Source of the DNA: SZUA-309 sp965215995
Lineage (GTDB): Bacteria > Pseudomonadota > Gammaproteobacteria > Pseudomonadales > Azotimanducaceae
Assembly: GCA_965215995.1 (NCBI GenBank)
Contig: OZ244128.1
Span: 1,860,001-1,924,000, forward strand
Direction of reading: 5' to 3'
Length of the DNA: 64,000 nt
Shown: positions 1 to 8,667 of the stretch, one piece after another
How the letters are laid out: the number at the start of each line of letters is the position of its first letter
How positions within the stretch are numbered: the stretch's first letter is position 1
Notes under the pieces: generated by a model
Database searches by the model: none
What the model saw: the letters and a program-made list of their open reading frames with translations, nothing else
Told to the model about the DNA's origin: nothing
Translations under genes and position numbers: made by a program

Positions 1-1
1 C

Positions 2-103
2 GCCGAGACGATCGAGCAATTCCTGCCGGCTGCCGTGGAAGCGATTGGCATGATTGGCGGAGATCAGGCCCGCCAGCTGCTCAGCCCGCTGCTCCCTGGC
101 TGA
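2..103 (+). CDS. C-terminal tail of an unidentified protein (truncated by window edge)
   Basis: An open frame enters from the left edge and ends at TGA 101-103, giving 33 residues ending in SPLLPG. The tail is rich in Ala, Gly and Leu, and its codon use matches the neighbouring genes. It ends 9 bases before the convergent crotonase stop. There is too little to assign a family. Confidence 0.5.
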   Translation, partial: AETIEQFLPAAVEAIGMIGGDQARQLLSPLLPG

Positions 104-112
104 GCGCTTCGC

Positions 113-946
113 TCAGGCGTCCGCCAGGCCTCCGGACAGCTCATTCACTTTGAGCTCCCCCGCACGGGTCTGACCACCAACCTCCAGGAAGCGGCGCATG
201 GCCACCGGCGCTTCCTCGGTGCGCAGCAGCTGCTGGAAGAGGTAGGCCTCTTCGATCAGCCCCTCCCTGGGATCCGGTCCCGCCGCGTCCGTCGACTGCT
301 TGGCGAGCCGCACCGCGGGTGGTGGGAATCCAGCAATCCGTCTGGCCAGCGTTGTGACGAAGTCATCGATGGCATCCGCTTCGAATATCCGGTTCAGATA
401 ACCCCAGCGCTCAGCCGTCTCCGCATCGAGATCATCGGCACCGAGTATGACCTCCAGCGCCCGGCCGCGGCCGAGCAGACGTGGCAGACGCTGAGTACCG
501 GAACCCCCCGGCAGAATGCCCAGGGGGACTTCCATCTGGTTGATGCGGGTTTTGCCACGCACGCCGTAGCGCATGTCGAAGCTGGCCGCCAGCTCGCTGC
601 CGCCGCCACCGACACGACCCTCGATCTGGGCGATGGTCACCTTGTCCATGGTGCGGAAGCGTTCGCACATGCCATGGAAGTCGTTCAGCACCTCCGATCG
701 TTCGGCGGGCTCATCGGTGGGGAAGGCGAGAATCGCTTCCACATCGAAGTGGGCGAGGAAGAAGTCCGGATCGGCGCTTTTCATCACCACCACGGTCAGA
801 TCCGGATCTGCCGCCAGCTCCTCCGACAGACCGACCAGTTCCATATACAGCGGTATCGTGATCAGGTTTATGGGCGGATTGCTGACAGTCACCGTCGCCA
901 ACCGCCCTTCCGTCTCCACCTTCAGCAGCTCGTAGTCGTAGGCCAC
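113..946 (-). CDS. Enoyl-CoA hydratase/isomerase family protein (crotonase)
   Basis: This 277-residue cytoplasmic crotonase-fold enzyme probably acts on an acyl-CoA during fatty-acid or side-chain catabolism. The second oxyanion-hole motif GGGGSELA lies at residues 113-120, with Glu118 at the first catalytic position. Glu139 in the MEVPLGILPGG stretch sits at the second acid position, so hydratase chemistry is possible. The start is GTG 944-946, chosen for a G-rich ribosome site (GGGGGG, 951-956) two bases upstream. Length is slightly above the usual 255-265. Only 25 bases separate it from the divergent MFS gene, so promoters for the two must overlap each other or lie inside the neighbouring gene. 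The substrate cannot be told. Confidence 0.85.
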   Translation of the reverse strand: MAYDYELLKVETEGRLATVTVSNPPINLITIPLYMELVGLSEELAADPDLTVVVMKSADPDFFLAHFDVEAILAFPTDEPAERSEVLNDFHGMCERFRTMDKVTIAQIEGRVGGGGSELAASFDMRYGVRGKTRINQMEVPLGILPGGSGTQRLPRLLGRGRALEVILGADDLDAETAERWGYLNRIFEADAIDDFVTTLARRIAGFPPPAVRLAKQSTDAAGPDPREGLIEEAYLFQQLLRTEEAPVAMRRFLEVGGQTRAGELKVNELSGGLADA

Positions 947-971
947 GTATCCCCCCTATACTCGTTTGCCC

Positions 972-2276
972 ATGAGTGAAGGTAATGATACTGGCACCCT
1001 GATCACCAGGAGGCAACGAAACTACACCCTGGGCGTGCTGGTGCTTGTTTTCACCTCGAGCCACATCGACCGGCAGATCGTCGCCATCCTGGGCCAGCCG
1101 ATCAAAGAGGCACTGGCGATCTCCGATACCCAGCTCGGACTTCTGACCGGGGTGATGTTCGCCCTCTTCTACGCCACCCTCGGCATGCCCATGGCCATGT
1201 GGGCCGACCGGCGAAACCGGCGCAACCTGATCGCCTTTTCCATCGCGCTGTGGTCGGCCATGACCGCGTTGTGCGGGCTGGCTCAGAATTACGGACAACT
1301 CCTGCTCGCCAGAATTGGCGTGGGGGTGGGTGAAGCCGGATCCAATCCACCTTCGCACAGCATCATTGCCGATCTGTACGGACCCACCGAGCGCGCGACT
1401 GCACTCGCCATCTTCGGCACCGGCGTGAATGCGGGCATCATGCTCGGCTTTCTGATCGGTGGCTGGGTGAACGAATGGCTCGATTGGCGCTGGGCGTTCA
1501 TCGTCGCCGGTCTGCCCGGACTCGCCATTGCGCTCCTGGTGCGGCTGACAGTCCAGGAACCACCAAGGGGCTACAGCGAACGCGATTCCGGCAGCCACGA
1601 AAGGTCTGAAGCAACCGGTAGCGGCGCTGAAGCGCCGCCCTTCTGGGCGGTCGCCAGAACCATGGCCAGCAGTGCGATCTTGAGAAACACGGTGATCGCC
1701 GGCACCCTGGTCAGCTTCTTCGGTTACGCGCTGGTGCTCTGGGTGCCAGTCTATCTCGTCCGCGTGCATGAAATGGGCACCGGCGAAGTTGGCACCATTC
1801 TCGCTTTGCTGGTCGGTCTCGGAGGTGCCGTGGGCACTTTCTTCGGCGGTCTGATGGCGGACCGACTGTCCGCCCGGCACCCGGGCTGGCGGGCCTGGGT
1901 GGTGGTGGTGGCCTATGCCATCGCTCTGCCGCTGGCGACCCTGGCCTTCCTCGCCGAAGACGCCTATACCACCATTGCCCTGTACATACTGCCTGCCATG
2001 CTGGCGGGCGCCTACATCGGCCCGGGTTTCGCCATCATCCAGAGTCACGTACCGCTACGCATGCGCTCGGTGGCCGCCGCCATCAATCTCTTCATCCTGA
2101 ACATCATCGGGCTGGGGCTGGGCCCCTTCAGCGTCGGGCTGATCAGTGACCTTGCCGCAGACTCCGCAGGTCTGGACAGTCTGCGCTACGGGCTGCTGGC
2201 GATGATCCCGGTTGGGCTCTGGGGCGCGCTGCACTACCTTCGCGCTGGCATCCTGCTGGGACGCGAGGCACAGTAA
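972..2276 (+). CDS. MFS transporter (Spinster-like)
   Basis: A major facilitator superfamily permease of 434 residues with about 12 hydrophobic segments. The loop 2-3 signature ADRRNRRN follows TM2, and the TM4 region contains GVGVGEAGSNP, which is typical of the Spinster-like/glycerophosphodiester subgroup often found beside catabolic acyl-CoA genes. I chose ATG 972; a TTG at 966 is in frame, and neither has a strong ribosome site. A charged Ser/Arg/Glu loop near the middle separates the two six-helix halves. It is divergent from the crotonase and 45 bases upstream of the M20 amidohydrolase, so import or export of the substrate of that enzyme is plausible. The substrate itself is unknown. 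Confidence 0.85.
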   Translation: MSEGNDTGTLITRRQRNYTLGVLVLVFTSSHIDRQIVAILGQPIKEALAISDTQLGLLTGVMFALFYATLGMPMAMWADRRNRRNLIAFSIALWSAMTALCGLAQNYGQLLLARIGVGVGEAGSNPPSHSIIADLYGPTERATALAIFGTGVNAGIMLGFLIGGWVNEWLDWRWAFIVAGLPGLAIALLVRLTVQEPPRGYSERDSGSHERSEATGSGAEAPPFWAVARTMASSAILRNTVIAGTLVSFFGYALVLWVPVYLVRVHEMGTGEVGTILALLVGLGGAVGTFFGGLMADRLSARHPGWRAWVVVVAYAIALPLATLAFLAEDAYTTIALYILPAMLAGAYIGPGFAIIQSHVPLRMRSVAAAINLFILNIIGLGLGPFSVGLISDLAADSAGLDSLRYGLLAMIPVGLWGALHYLRAGILLGREAQ

Positions 2277-2321
2277 GGGATCGGCCGGGCATGAACGGGC
2301 CTGCATGGAGGAGGACAACGC

Positions 2322-3548
2322 ATGACAGAAGAAACGGGAAAAAGCACGGGAAAAACTACCGGTCTGCCGGAGAACCTGGCGAGCGCCATCAAGGACCGCA
2401 TTGATGATCTCAGCGATACGCTGCTGGAGGTTTCCCACAGCATACACGCCAATCCGGAGCTGGCCTTTCAGGAACATCACGCTGCCGGATTACTATCCGA
2501 TACCCTGGATGCCCAGGGGTTACCGGCGGAACGAGGGGTCTTCACCCTGGAAACAGCCTTCGAAGCCGGATTGCCTACCAGAGGTGACGGGCCCACCGTC
2601 GCCATACTCGCCGAATACGATGCGTTGCCTGGTATCGGTCACGCCTGCGGGCACAATCTGATCGCCACCGCGGCATTGGGCGCCACGCTCGGGTTGCAGG
2701 CCGTGGCTGAAGAGCTGCCTGGCAGGGTGCGCCTGATCGGCACCCCTGCGGAAGAAAAGGGCGGCGGCAAGGAGCTGATGGCCCGAGCCGGTGCCTTCGA
2801 CGGAGTCGATGCGGCCATGATGATTCACCCGGCAGGGGTCAACCTGACCACCATGCCCTGTATCTGCGTCGCAGAGGTGGAGGTGATCTACCATGGGCGC
2901 TCCGCCCATGCTTCGGCGATGCCACACAAGGGCGTGAACGCGCTGGATGGCCTTCTGCTCGCATACCAGGCCATCTCCAACCTGCGTCAACACATCCGGG
3001 ACGAAGAGCGCATCCACGGCATCATTACCGAAGGCGGTCAGGCGCCGAATATCGTCCCGGACCGGGCCGTCGGCAATTTCTACGTGCGCGCACGCAAAGA
3101 AAAGAACCTGGAAGCACTGAAGCCCCGCGTGCAGGCCTGCTTCGAAGCTGGTGCCAAGGGCAGCGGCTGCGAGGTAGAAGTCAACTGGGCTGGGGTGGAC
3201 TACCTGGACCTGAACACCAACTGGCCGCTGGCTAACGCCTTCCAGGCCCACGGCGAAGCCATCGGCCGAGAATTCCTGTCACCAAATCAGCTGGGCGGAG
3301 CCGGTAGCACAGACATGGGCAACGTCAGTTACCGGGTACCTTCCATTCATCCCATGCTCGCCTGCTCTCCACCAAGTGTGGTGATCCACAATCCGGAATT
3401 CGCTAAGTGGGCCGGATCGGAGATGGGTGACGCTGCCGCCCTGGATGGCGCCAGAACCATGGCGCTGACCACCGCCGAGTATCTGCTGAATCCGGTGCTG
3501 CAGGCGGACGTGCAGCATGCATTCGAGGTCTCCAAGGGGCTGTCCTGA
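2322..3548 (+). CDS. M20 family metallo-amidohydrolase (M20D, AbgB-like)
   Basis: This 408-residue zinc-type amidohydrolase would cleave an N-acyl or amide bond. The dinuclear-metal motifs are visible: AEYDALPGIGHACGHN holds the Asp and His ligands, PAEEKGGGK the catalytic and ligand Glu residues, and MIHPAG a further His. The dimerisation segment contains HGRSAHASAMP, typical of AbgB/p-aminobenzoyl-glutamate hydrolases and indole-acetyl-amino-acid hydrolases. The ATG start has an excellent ribosome site (GGAGGAGG, seven bases upstream). The N-terminus is Lys/Thr-rich without a signal peptide, so the enzyme is cytoplasmic. It is co-directional with the MFS gene before it and the ChaC-like gene five bases after it. 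Confidence 0.9.
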   Translation: MTEETGKSTGKTTGLPENLASAIKDRIDDLSDTLLEVSHSIHANPELAFQEHHAAGLLSDTLDAQGLPAERGVFTLETAFEAGLPTRGDGPTVAILAEYDALPGIGHACGHNLIATAALGATLGLQAVAEELPGRVRLIGTPAEEKGGGKELMARAGAFDGVDAAMMIHPAGVNLTTMPCICVAEVEVIYHGRSAHASAMPHKGVNALDGLLLAYQAISNLRQHIRDEERIHGIITEGGQAPNIVPDRAVGNFYVRARKEKNLEALKPRVQACFEAGAKGSGCEVEVNWAGVDYLDLNTNWPLANAFQAHGEAIGREFLSPNQLGGAGSTDMGNVSYRVPSIHPMLACSPPSVVIHNPEFAKWAGSEMGDAAALDGARTMALTTAEYLLNPVLQADVQHAFEVSKGLS

Positions 3549-3552
3549 GCGT

Positions 3553-4113
3553 ATGCATCTCTGGCTCTTCGGCTACGGCTCGCTGATCTGGCGGCCGGAC
3601 ATCGAGTTCATCGACCGTCGTCCGGCAAGAGTGCAGGGCTGGACTCGGCGGTTCTGGCAGGGCTCCCACGACCATCGCGGCATGCCCGATGCCCCAGGAC
3701 GGGTGGTGACCCTGATCCAGGAACCCTCAGCGACCTGCGACGGCATGGCGTATCTGGTGGACCGTGACGTTGCAGATGAGACCTTCTCCCAGCTCGATCA
3801 CCGGGAGAAAAACGGCTATCAGCGTCATCAGGTGACCCTGGAATTTCACCAGCACCGGAGCGCGGCTGAAGGGGTTGTGTACATCGCGCCGGTGGACAAC
3901 TTCGCCTATCTGGGTCCTGCCCCGCTGGCTGAAATCGCCATCCAGATACACCGCTCGGAAGGACCCAGTGGCCGCAACAGTGAGTATCTGCTGCAGCTCG
4001 CCGAGGCCCTCCGAGCACTGGAGGCGGACGACGAGCACGTCTTCGAGCTGGAGGCCGCGGTACGGTCACTGTCCTCCGAGCGAGCCTGCCAGCGGCAATC
4101 CACCCCTACCTGA
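3553..4113 (+). CDS. Gamma-glutamylcyclotransferase (ChaC-like)
   Basis: A 186-residue protein of the ChaC/GGCT fold, which releases 5-oxoproline from glutathione or gamma-glutamyl compounds. It opens with MHLWLFGYGSLIW, the substrate-binding YGSL loop of the family, and carries DHREKNGY, whose Glu corresponds to the catalytic acid of ChaC. The ATG at 3553 is preferred over an upstream in-frame ATG at 3517, because the longer version would extend into the amidohydrolase and precede the conserved start. It follows the amidohydrolase stop by four bases, so it is probably cotranscribed. Its 3' end overlaps the convergent oxidoreductase gene by 8 bases. Confidence 0.88.
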   Translation: MHLWLFGYGSLIWRPDIEFIDRRPARVQGWTRRFWQGSHDHRGMPDAPGRVVTLIQEPSATCDGMAYLVDRDVADETFSQLDHREKNGYQRHQVTLEFHQHRSAAEGVVYIAPVDNFAYLGPAPLAEIAIQIHRSEGPSGRNSEYLLQLAEALRALEADDEHVFELEAAVRSLSSERACQRQSTPT

Positions 4114-5194
4114 AGCGTCCAGGATCCAGCGGCGCTGCGAGCAGGTGATCTCCGCCCCGGAGCAGCGAAGCTGCCACCTCACTCAGATAAGGAGCGGTCT
4201 GTATGCCGAAGCCACCTTGACCAACCAGCCAGAAGAAATCGTCTATCTCCGGATCGAAGCCAGCAGCGGGGCATTCATCCGGCAGGAAGGAGCGCAGGCC
4301 CGCCCAGCTGTGACTCATCCGCCGTACTTCCACCGTGGTCAGCTGCTGAAAACGATCGGCAGCAACGGCAAGATCGTACTCATCCGGCTGGGCGTCACAG
4401 GGCGGCGTGGGATTGGTATCTGCGGGTGAGACCATGAGCAACCCAGCCTCCGGTTTGAAATAGAGGTCGCCCTCCACCCGATGGACGAGCGGCCAGTCAC
4501 TTACGTCCCGCTGTAGATCGAGCAGAAAGGCCGTGCGCCGCAGGGGTTTCAGGCCCAGCGGCTGCACACCTGCCATGGCGGCCACCTCATCACCCCAGGC
4601 ACCCGCCGCATTGACCAGCACCGCCGCATCCAGCACCTGTTCGCCCCAACCGAGCTGCCAGCCTCCTGCCTGCCGCTCGATCCGCGCTACCCTGGCATTG
4701 CCGATCACCCGTCCGCCCGCGTCCAGGAGCCGGCGCCGGAAGCTCTCCAGCAGCGCGTGGGCATCTAGAGACAGCGCGTCCTTTTCGATGAGCGCACGGG
4801 CAACACCATTGGGATTGAGTATGGGCACCCGATCGATGAGCTCATCGACTGGGATTTCCACCAGTGACTCACAGCGGGGCGCCCAACGGGTTTCGAAGTC
4901 TGCCAGCGCACCGAGACTGGTCTCGTCTGCAACCGTCACGCTGCCCATGATCTTGGCACCATGATCGAGGTGATATCCCCTGCCGGGCTCGGTCAGAGCG
5001 CTGACCACTTCGTTCTCATAGCACTCGATGGCGACCGCCGCAGAGCGTCCGGAGCTGTGATAAGCCGGCTGGGATTCAGCCTCGAGCACGGTCACCTGAA
5101 AGTCGTCTGCCACTCTGGCGGCAATCGAGATACCCGCCATGCCACCACCAATGACTGCCAACTTCGGTTTCGCGTTCGGTTTCGCGCCGCTCAC
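4106..5194 (-). CDS. FAD-dependent oxidoreductase (DAO / sarcosine-oxidase-like family)
   Basis: A 362-residue flavoprotein of the D-amino-acid oxidase/glycine oxidase superfamily, predicted to oxidise an amine or amino acid. The N-terminal dinucleotide motif AVIGGGMAGISIA and the following acidic residue of VLEAESQPAYHSSGRSAA are the FAD-binding signature. The C-terminal FAD-contacting GQGGFGIQ is also present. I chose GTG 5192-5194 because AGGAA lies four bases upstream; a TTG at 5212 would add six residues without a ribosome site. It is divergent from the crotonase at 5256. The exact substrate and electron acceptor cannot be read from the sequence. Confidence 0.82.
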   Translation of the reverse strand: MSGAKPNAKPKLAVIGGGMAGISIAARVADDFQVTVLEAESQPAYHSSGRSAAVAIECYENEVVSALTEPGRGYHLDHGAKIMGSVTVADETSLGALADFETRWAPRCESLVEIPVDELIDRVPILNPNGVARALIEKDALSLDAHALLESFRRRLLDAGGRVIGNARVARIERQAGGWQLGWGEQVLDAAVLVNAAGAWGDEVAAMAGVQPLGLKPLRRTAFLLDLQRDVSDWPLVHRVEGDLYFKPEAGLLMVSPADTNPTPPCDAQPDEYDLAVAADRFQQLTTVEVRRMSHSWAGLRSFLPDECPAAGFDPEIDDFFWLVGQGGFGIQTAPYLSEVAASLLRGGDHLLAAPLDPGRFR

Positions 5195-5255
5195 CTTGTT
5201 CCTCGCCGCCAAAGCCGTGCATTATCACCGAAAAGCAACGCATCGGGAGCAGGAC

Positions 5256-5999
5256 ATGTCAGATACGCCGCTGGTAGACAGAGAAGATCAGGATGGGATC
5301 GCCATATTGAGCCTCAATCGGCCCGAGGTGCTGAACGCTCTTTCACCCAATCTGTTTGTCGAGCTTCGCGAGCACGTAGACGCGATCGCTGACGCCACCG
5401 ATGAGGTCGGCTGCGTCATCCTCTGCGGACGTGGACGCTCCTTCTCCGCGGGCAATGACCTGAAGGCTATTCAGGCTGGCGAGCGGCCACCATCGGCTCA
5501 CTTTCAGGCGGAAACCCTGGAAACCATCGAACGCCTGCCGCAACCCGTGATCGCCGCTGTGCAGGGTCATTGCTACACCGGCGCCCTGGAACTTGCCATC
5601 GCCTGCGATCTGCTGGTCGCCGCAGAATCCGCGAGATTTTCAGACACTCACGGTAAGTGGGGCATGTCGCCCACCTGGGGCATGAGCCAACGCCTGCCGC
5701 GCCGGGTCGGTCTGCTCGCGGCCAGGGAGATGATGTTCAGTGGTCGCGTGGTGAGCGGCACGGAAGCGGCCAGTATCGGTCTCGCCAATCAAGCGGTGCC
5801 GGAGGACAAATTGATGGCGACGGCCATAGAGATGGCTCGCAGCTTCCTACGGAACTCCTGGCATACCCTGCGCATGGACAAGCAGCTGATCAATGGCGGC
5901 CTGGACCGCCCGCTTGACGAAGGTCTCGCCTGGGAACGGGACGTCAGTCCAGGTGCCGGCCCGGATACCGCGGAACGGCTGAAGAATTTCGGCAACTAG
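5256..5999 (+). CDS. Enoyl-CoA hydratase/isomerase family protein
   Basis: A 247-residue crotonase. The first oxyanion motif FSAGNDLK is at residues 63-70 and the second region GHCYTGALELA at 104-114, with Glu112 at the first catalytic site. The position of the second catalytic acid is His132 within DTHGKWGM, so ordinary hydration is less certain and isomerase or hydrolase activity is an alternative. The ATG at 5256 has a GGGAGCAGG ribosome site. Longer in-frame starts reach back to 5139 but overlap the divergent oxidoreductase and add a non-conserved tail. The gene is divergent from that oxidoreductase, and 24 bases separate it from the convergent hydrolase downstream. Confidence 0.85.
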   Translation: MSDTPLVDREDQDGIAILSLNRPEVLNALSPNLFVELREHVDAIADATDEVGCVILCGRGRSFSAGNDLKAIQAGERPPSAHFQAETLETIERLPQPVIAAVQGHCYTGALELAIACDLLVAAESARFSDTHGKWGMSPTWGMSQRLPRRVGLLAAREMMFSGRVVSGTEAASIGLANQAVPEDKLMATAIEMARSFLRNSWHTLRMDKQLINGGLDRPLDEGLAWERDVSPGAGPDTAERLKNFGN

Positions 6000-6023
6000 T
6001 GCAGGGCCTGAGCAAACAGGGTA

Positions 6024-6677
6024 CTAAGCCCGACGCATGAAGCTCGCGGCAACTCGAGCCAACTCGGCAAAGACACCTTCAGCCGACTGCCTCGTGCGTT
6101 TCAGAATCTTGTAGCCATGGTCGGCGGTATCGAGCCAGTGCAGCTCAGCACGCGGAAGCCCCTTCACCACTTGCTCCAGCAGCTCTGGCGTGGCCAGGCC
6201 GTCTCTGGTGCCACTCAGAAACAACAGTGGCAGCTCGATCTGCGCCAGATGCGCGGCTCGCTCAGTCCCCGGCTTCTTCGGCGGATGCAGCGGAAAGGAG
6301 CAGAAGACCAGACCGGACACCGCGGGCGCGGCACCTTCCAGCACGGCATGGGACGCCATCCGGCCGCCGTAGCTGTGACCACCGACAAACAGCGGCAGAT
6401 CGGGTGCTGCTTCTCGAGCCGTATCCAGCGCATCGAGAATGCAGGCAACGGACGTTGCCTGGCTGTCGACCCGACGGCGGCCTTCCTCCATGAACGGAAA
6501 GTTGAACCGGAGGCTGGCAATGCCCTGCTCCGCCAGCGCTTCGCTGATGCCGAGCATGCTGGCGTGGCGGAAATCTGCACCGGCGCCATGGGCGAGCACC
6601 AGGAGCTGATCTGCAGTATCCGGACGGGTCAGCTCCGCCGAAAGCCGACCGTCAACTTTGAGCGCCGCCACCTCCAT
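6024..6677 (-). CDS. Alpha/beta hydrolase (KANL3/Tex30-like)
   Basis: A 217-residue compact alpha/beta hydrolase. LVLAHGAGADFRH near residues 27-38 forms the oxyanion region, GGHSYGGRMASH contains the nucleophile elbow with Ser102, and the C-terminal TADHGYK supplies the catalytic His. The acid is probably the Asp in SGTRDGLA. This layout (early HGAGA, short cap, about 210 residues) matches the bacterial KANL3/Tex30 or dienelactone-hydrolase-like group, whose substrates are largely unknown. It has no signal peptide. It lies 35 bases downstream of the ClpP-like gene on the same strand and may share its transcript. Confidence 0.82.
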   Translation of the reverse strand: MEVAALKVDGRLSAELTRPDTADQLLVLAHGAGADFRHASMLGISEALAEQGIASLRFNFPFMEEGRRRVDSQATSVACILDALDTAREAAPDLPLFVGGHSYGGRMASHAVLEGAAPAVSGLVFCSFPLHPPKKPGTERAAHLAQIELPLLFLSGTRDGLATPELLEQVVKGLPRAELHWLDTADHGYKILKRTRQSAEGVFAELARVAASFMRRA

Positions 6678-6712
6678 ACGGATCCTTCGGTCAGAGCTCT
6701 CTTGCGAGCTGG

Positions 6713-7318
6713 CTAGTCCAGCTCGCCCATGTTCTGGATGATCTGCCCGACGATGCCGTACTCCACGGACTCTTCCGGACTCATCCAGTAATCGCGATCC
6801 GTATCCTTTTCCACCCGCTCCAGAGGCTGGCCGGTACGTTCAGCGATAGTGGCGTTGATCCGTTCACGGGTCTTGAGGATCTCCCTAGCGTGGATTTCCA
6901 CGTCCGCCGCCGTGCCGCCAAAGCCGCCATGCGGCTGGTGAATGAGGAACCGGGTGTTCGGCAGGCAATATCGGTTTTCCTTCTCCGGCGCCAGGTAGAT
7001 GTGGGTGGCGATGCTGCCGACCCAGCCGGTGCCGACCGTTCGCACCACTGGCTTGATGAAGCGGATCATGTCGTAGATGGTGTCACCGGATTCCACATGC
7101 CCACCAGGAGAACCAATGTAGATGGTGATGGGGTCGTCGGACTCGAAGGAGAGCGCCAGTAGCTTCTCCGCCGTGCGACGGGCCACTTCCTGATTGATCT
7201 CACCAAAAAGGGTGACCGTCCGGTTCTTCAGAAGGGTCTGGTCCAGGAAGGCGAACTGCTTCGCCGCATCAGCGATCTCTTCTTCGGCATCCAGCATTCG
7301 CTTGGTGTCTTGGGTCAT
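6713..7318 (-). CDS. ClpP-like ATP-dependent protease proteolytic subunit (non-canonical paralogue)
   Basis: A 201-residue S14-family serine peptidase. The triad can be placed: Ser102 in WVGSIATH, His127 in IHQPHGG and Asp176 in DRDYWMS. The glycine-rich strand GSPGGHVESGDTIYD is also conserved. The start is ATG 7316-7318; a longer open frame upstream to 7978 is the shadow of the divergent esterase. The sequence differs from housekeeping ClpP around the serine (GSIATH rather than ASMGA), and there is no clpX, tig or lon neighbour. It is therefore probably a second, specialised ClpP that either borrows ClpX/ClpA or works in a mixed ring. Confidence 0.88.
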   Translation of the reverse strand: MTQDTKRMLDAEEEIADAAKQFAFLDQTLLKNRTVTLFGEINQEVARRTAEKLLALSFESDDPITIYIGSPGGHVESGDTIYDMIRFIKPVVRTVGTGWVGSIATHIYLAPEKENRYCLPNTRFLIHQPHGGFGGTAADVEIHAREILKTRERINATIAERTGQPLERVEKDTDRDYWMSPEESVEYGIVGQIIQNMGELD

Positions 7319-7332
7319 GTCTGCTCCATTCG

Positions 7333-7350
7333 CCGGCCTCTTATGGCCGG
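7333..7350. promoter_or_regulatory. Short hairpin in the ClpP-like gene leader
   Basis: A perfect 6-bp stem (CCGGCC/GGCCGG) with a 6-base loop lies 15-32 bases upstream of the ClpP-like start in the 99-bp divergent spacer. It would fold in the ClpP-like mRNA leader or serve as a symmetric operator between the two divergent genes. No function is proven. Confidence 0.3.
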
Positions 7351-7417
7351 TTGTGATTGCTCGGGAAAGCGCACATTCTACATCGAAAGCAGCCGAATCA
7401 ATCTTAGGGAGGAACCG

Positions 7418-8338
7418 ATGCCCCTCGCACCGGAATACGAAGCTATGTTCACCGCTCTGGCCGAAGAGCCGGGGCCCAAGATCAGCGACCTGAGTCCCGC
7501 CGAAGGCCGGGAGATGTACAGGGTCATGCGAGCGGTCAATCCGGAGCTCAGCATCGGCTCCGTGGAGGATAGGCAGATAGAAACCGAGGTGGGTCGCATT
7601 CCTGTTCGGATCTACCGGCCGGCAGCTGACGGTCCGCATCCCATTCTCGTGAATTTTCACGGCGGCGGCTGGGTGATCGGCGATCTGGATACTGCGGACG
7701 CGGTCTGTCGGGGCTTGAGCGAAGCCGCTGGCTGCATCGTCATCTCGGTGGACTACCGGCTGGCACCGGAGCATGTCTATCCGGCCGCGGTGGAGGACGC
7801 CTACGCAGCCACCTGCTGGGCTGCCGCCAATACGAGCGAACTCGGTGGCTCCGGCAAACTGGCTGTGACCGGCGAAAGCGCTGGTGGCAACCTGGCTGCG
7901 GTGGTCTGTCAGAAAGCCCGGGACGAGGACGGGCCTCAGATCGACTTCCAGTTGCTGGCCTACCCGGTGGTGGACCATGACCTCACCCGCGCCTCATACG
8001 ATGAGAACGGCGAAGGCTACCTGCTGGAGAAAGACACCATGGTCTGGTTCTGGGACCACTACTGCCCGCAGGAACGTCGTAACGAACCCGCCGCCTGCCC
8101 GTTGCTGGCGGATTCCCTGGCCGGTCTGCCACCGGCAGTGGTGCTCACGGCCGAGTTCGATCCTCTCCGGGACGAGGGCAAGGCCTATGCAGACGCACTG
8201 GCCACCGCGGGCGGATCCGCAAAGCTCATCTGCTTCGATGGCCTGGTGCACGACTTCCTGGCGACGGCCGAGCTCTTCCAGTGCTCGAAAGCCGCCTTCG
8301 ATCAGGCAGTCGCTGAGTTGAAGAAGGGACTGAACTGA
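7418..8338 (+). CDS. Alpha/beta hydrolase, hormone-sensitive-lipase family (carboxylesterase)
   Basis: A 306-residue esterase of family IV. The HSL hallmark NFHGGGWVIGD forms the oxyanion hole and GESAGGNLA contains the nucleophilic Ser. The Asp in AEFDPLRDEG and the His in LVHDF complete the triad. DYRLAPEHVYPA is another conserved block. The ATG at 7418 has AGGGAGGAA five bases upstream; longer in-frame starts run into the ClpP leader. It has no signal peptide. It is followed after two bases by the YciI-like gene, so the two are likely cotranscribed. Expected substrates are short- to medium-chain acyl esters. Confidence 0.9.
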   Translation: MPLAPEYEAMFTALAEEPGPKISDLSPAEGREMYRVMRAVNPELSIGSVEDRQIETEVGRIPVRIYRPAADGPHPILVNFHGGGWVIGDLDTADAVCRGLSEAAGCIVISVDYRLAPEHVYPAAVEDAYAATCWAAANTSELGGSGKLAVTGESAGGNLAAVVCQKARDEDGPQIDFQLLAYPVVDHDLTRASYDENGEGYLLEKDTMVWFWDHYCPQERRNEPAACPLLADSLAGLPPAVVLTAEFDPLRDEGKAYADALATAGGSAKLICFDGLVHDFLATAELFQCSKAAFDQAVAELKKGLN

Positions 8339-8340
8339 AC

Positions 8341-8622
8341 ATGAAATACGTACTGATCTGTGAAGACAAAAACGACAGCCTGGACATAAGGCTCGGCAAC
8401 CGCGAAAAGCACCTGGCTTACATCGGCGAGCTTGCCGATCGGGTGAGCCTGGCCGGCCCGATGCTCAGCGACGACGGCGAGCGAATGGTGGGATCGGTGC
8501 TGATCATCGAAGCAGACTCTGCCGCTGAGATTCAGGCCGTTGCCGACAACGACCCCTACGCTCTGGCCGGGCTGTTCGAGAAGGTCACCATCCGCCCGTT
8601 CCGCCAGGTCATTCCGCAATGA
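8341..8622 (+). CDS. YciI-like family protein
   Basis: A 93-residue protein with the YciI/ferredoxin-like fold: an N-terminal strand (MKYVLICEDKND), a central RVSLAGPMLSDDGERMVGS block and a C-terminal DNDPYALAGLFEKV segment ending in VTIRPFRQV. The conserved His/Asp pair of the family corresponds to residues in the REKHLAYI and NDPY regions. The biochemical role of most YciI proteins is unknown; some act as small dehalogenase-like or dissociation enzymes. The start is two bases after the esterase stop, suggesting translational coupling and a related role. Confidence 0.85.
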   Translation: MKYVLICEDKNDSLDIRLGNREKHLAYIGELADRVSLAGPMLSDDGERMVGSVLIIEADSAAEIQAVADNDPYALAGLFEKVTIRPFRQVIPQ

Positions 8623-8634
8623 TCGGTCCTTCAT

Positions 8635-8662
8635 CCATGACACGTCGTCCATGACACGTCGT
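8635..8662. repeat. 14-bp tandem duplication before the TPR gene
   Basis: CCATGACACGTCGT occurs twice in immediate succession (8635-8648 and 8649-8662), in the gap between the YciI-like stop and the TPR gene start. Each copy contains an ATG that is closed almost at once by a stop, so it is not a plausible start. It probably arose by slippage. Confidence 0.6.
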
Positions 8663-8667
8663 CGCGG

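Noticed and set aside
711..2048. A 445-codon minus-strand frame opposite the MFS gene
   Set aside because: Low-complexity Gly/His/Gln/Asp-rich translation, overlapping both the crotonase and the MFS gene. No motif.
7319..7978. N-terminal extension of the ClpP-like gene to 7978
   Set aside because: The extra 220 codons are antisense to the esterase and have no ClpP similarity; a good ATG exists at 7318.
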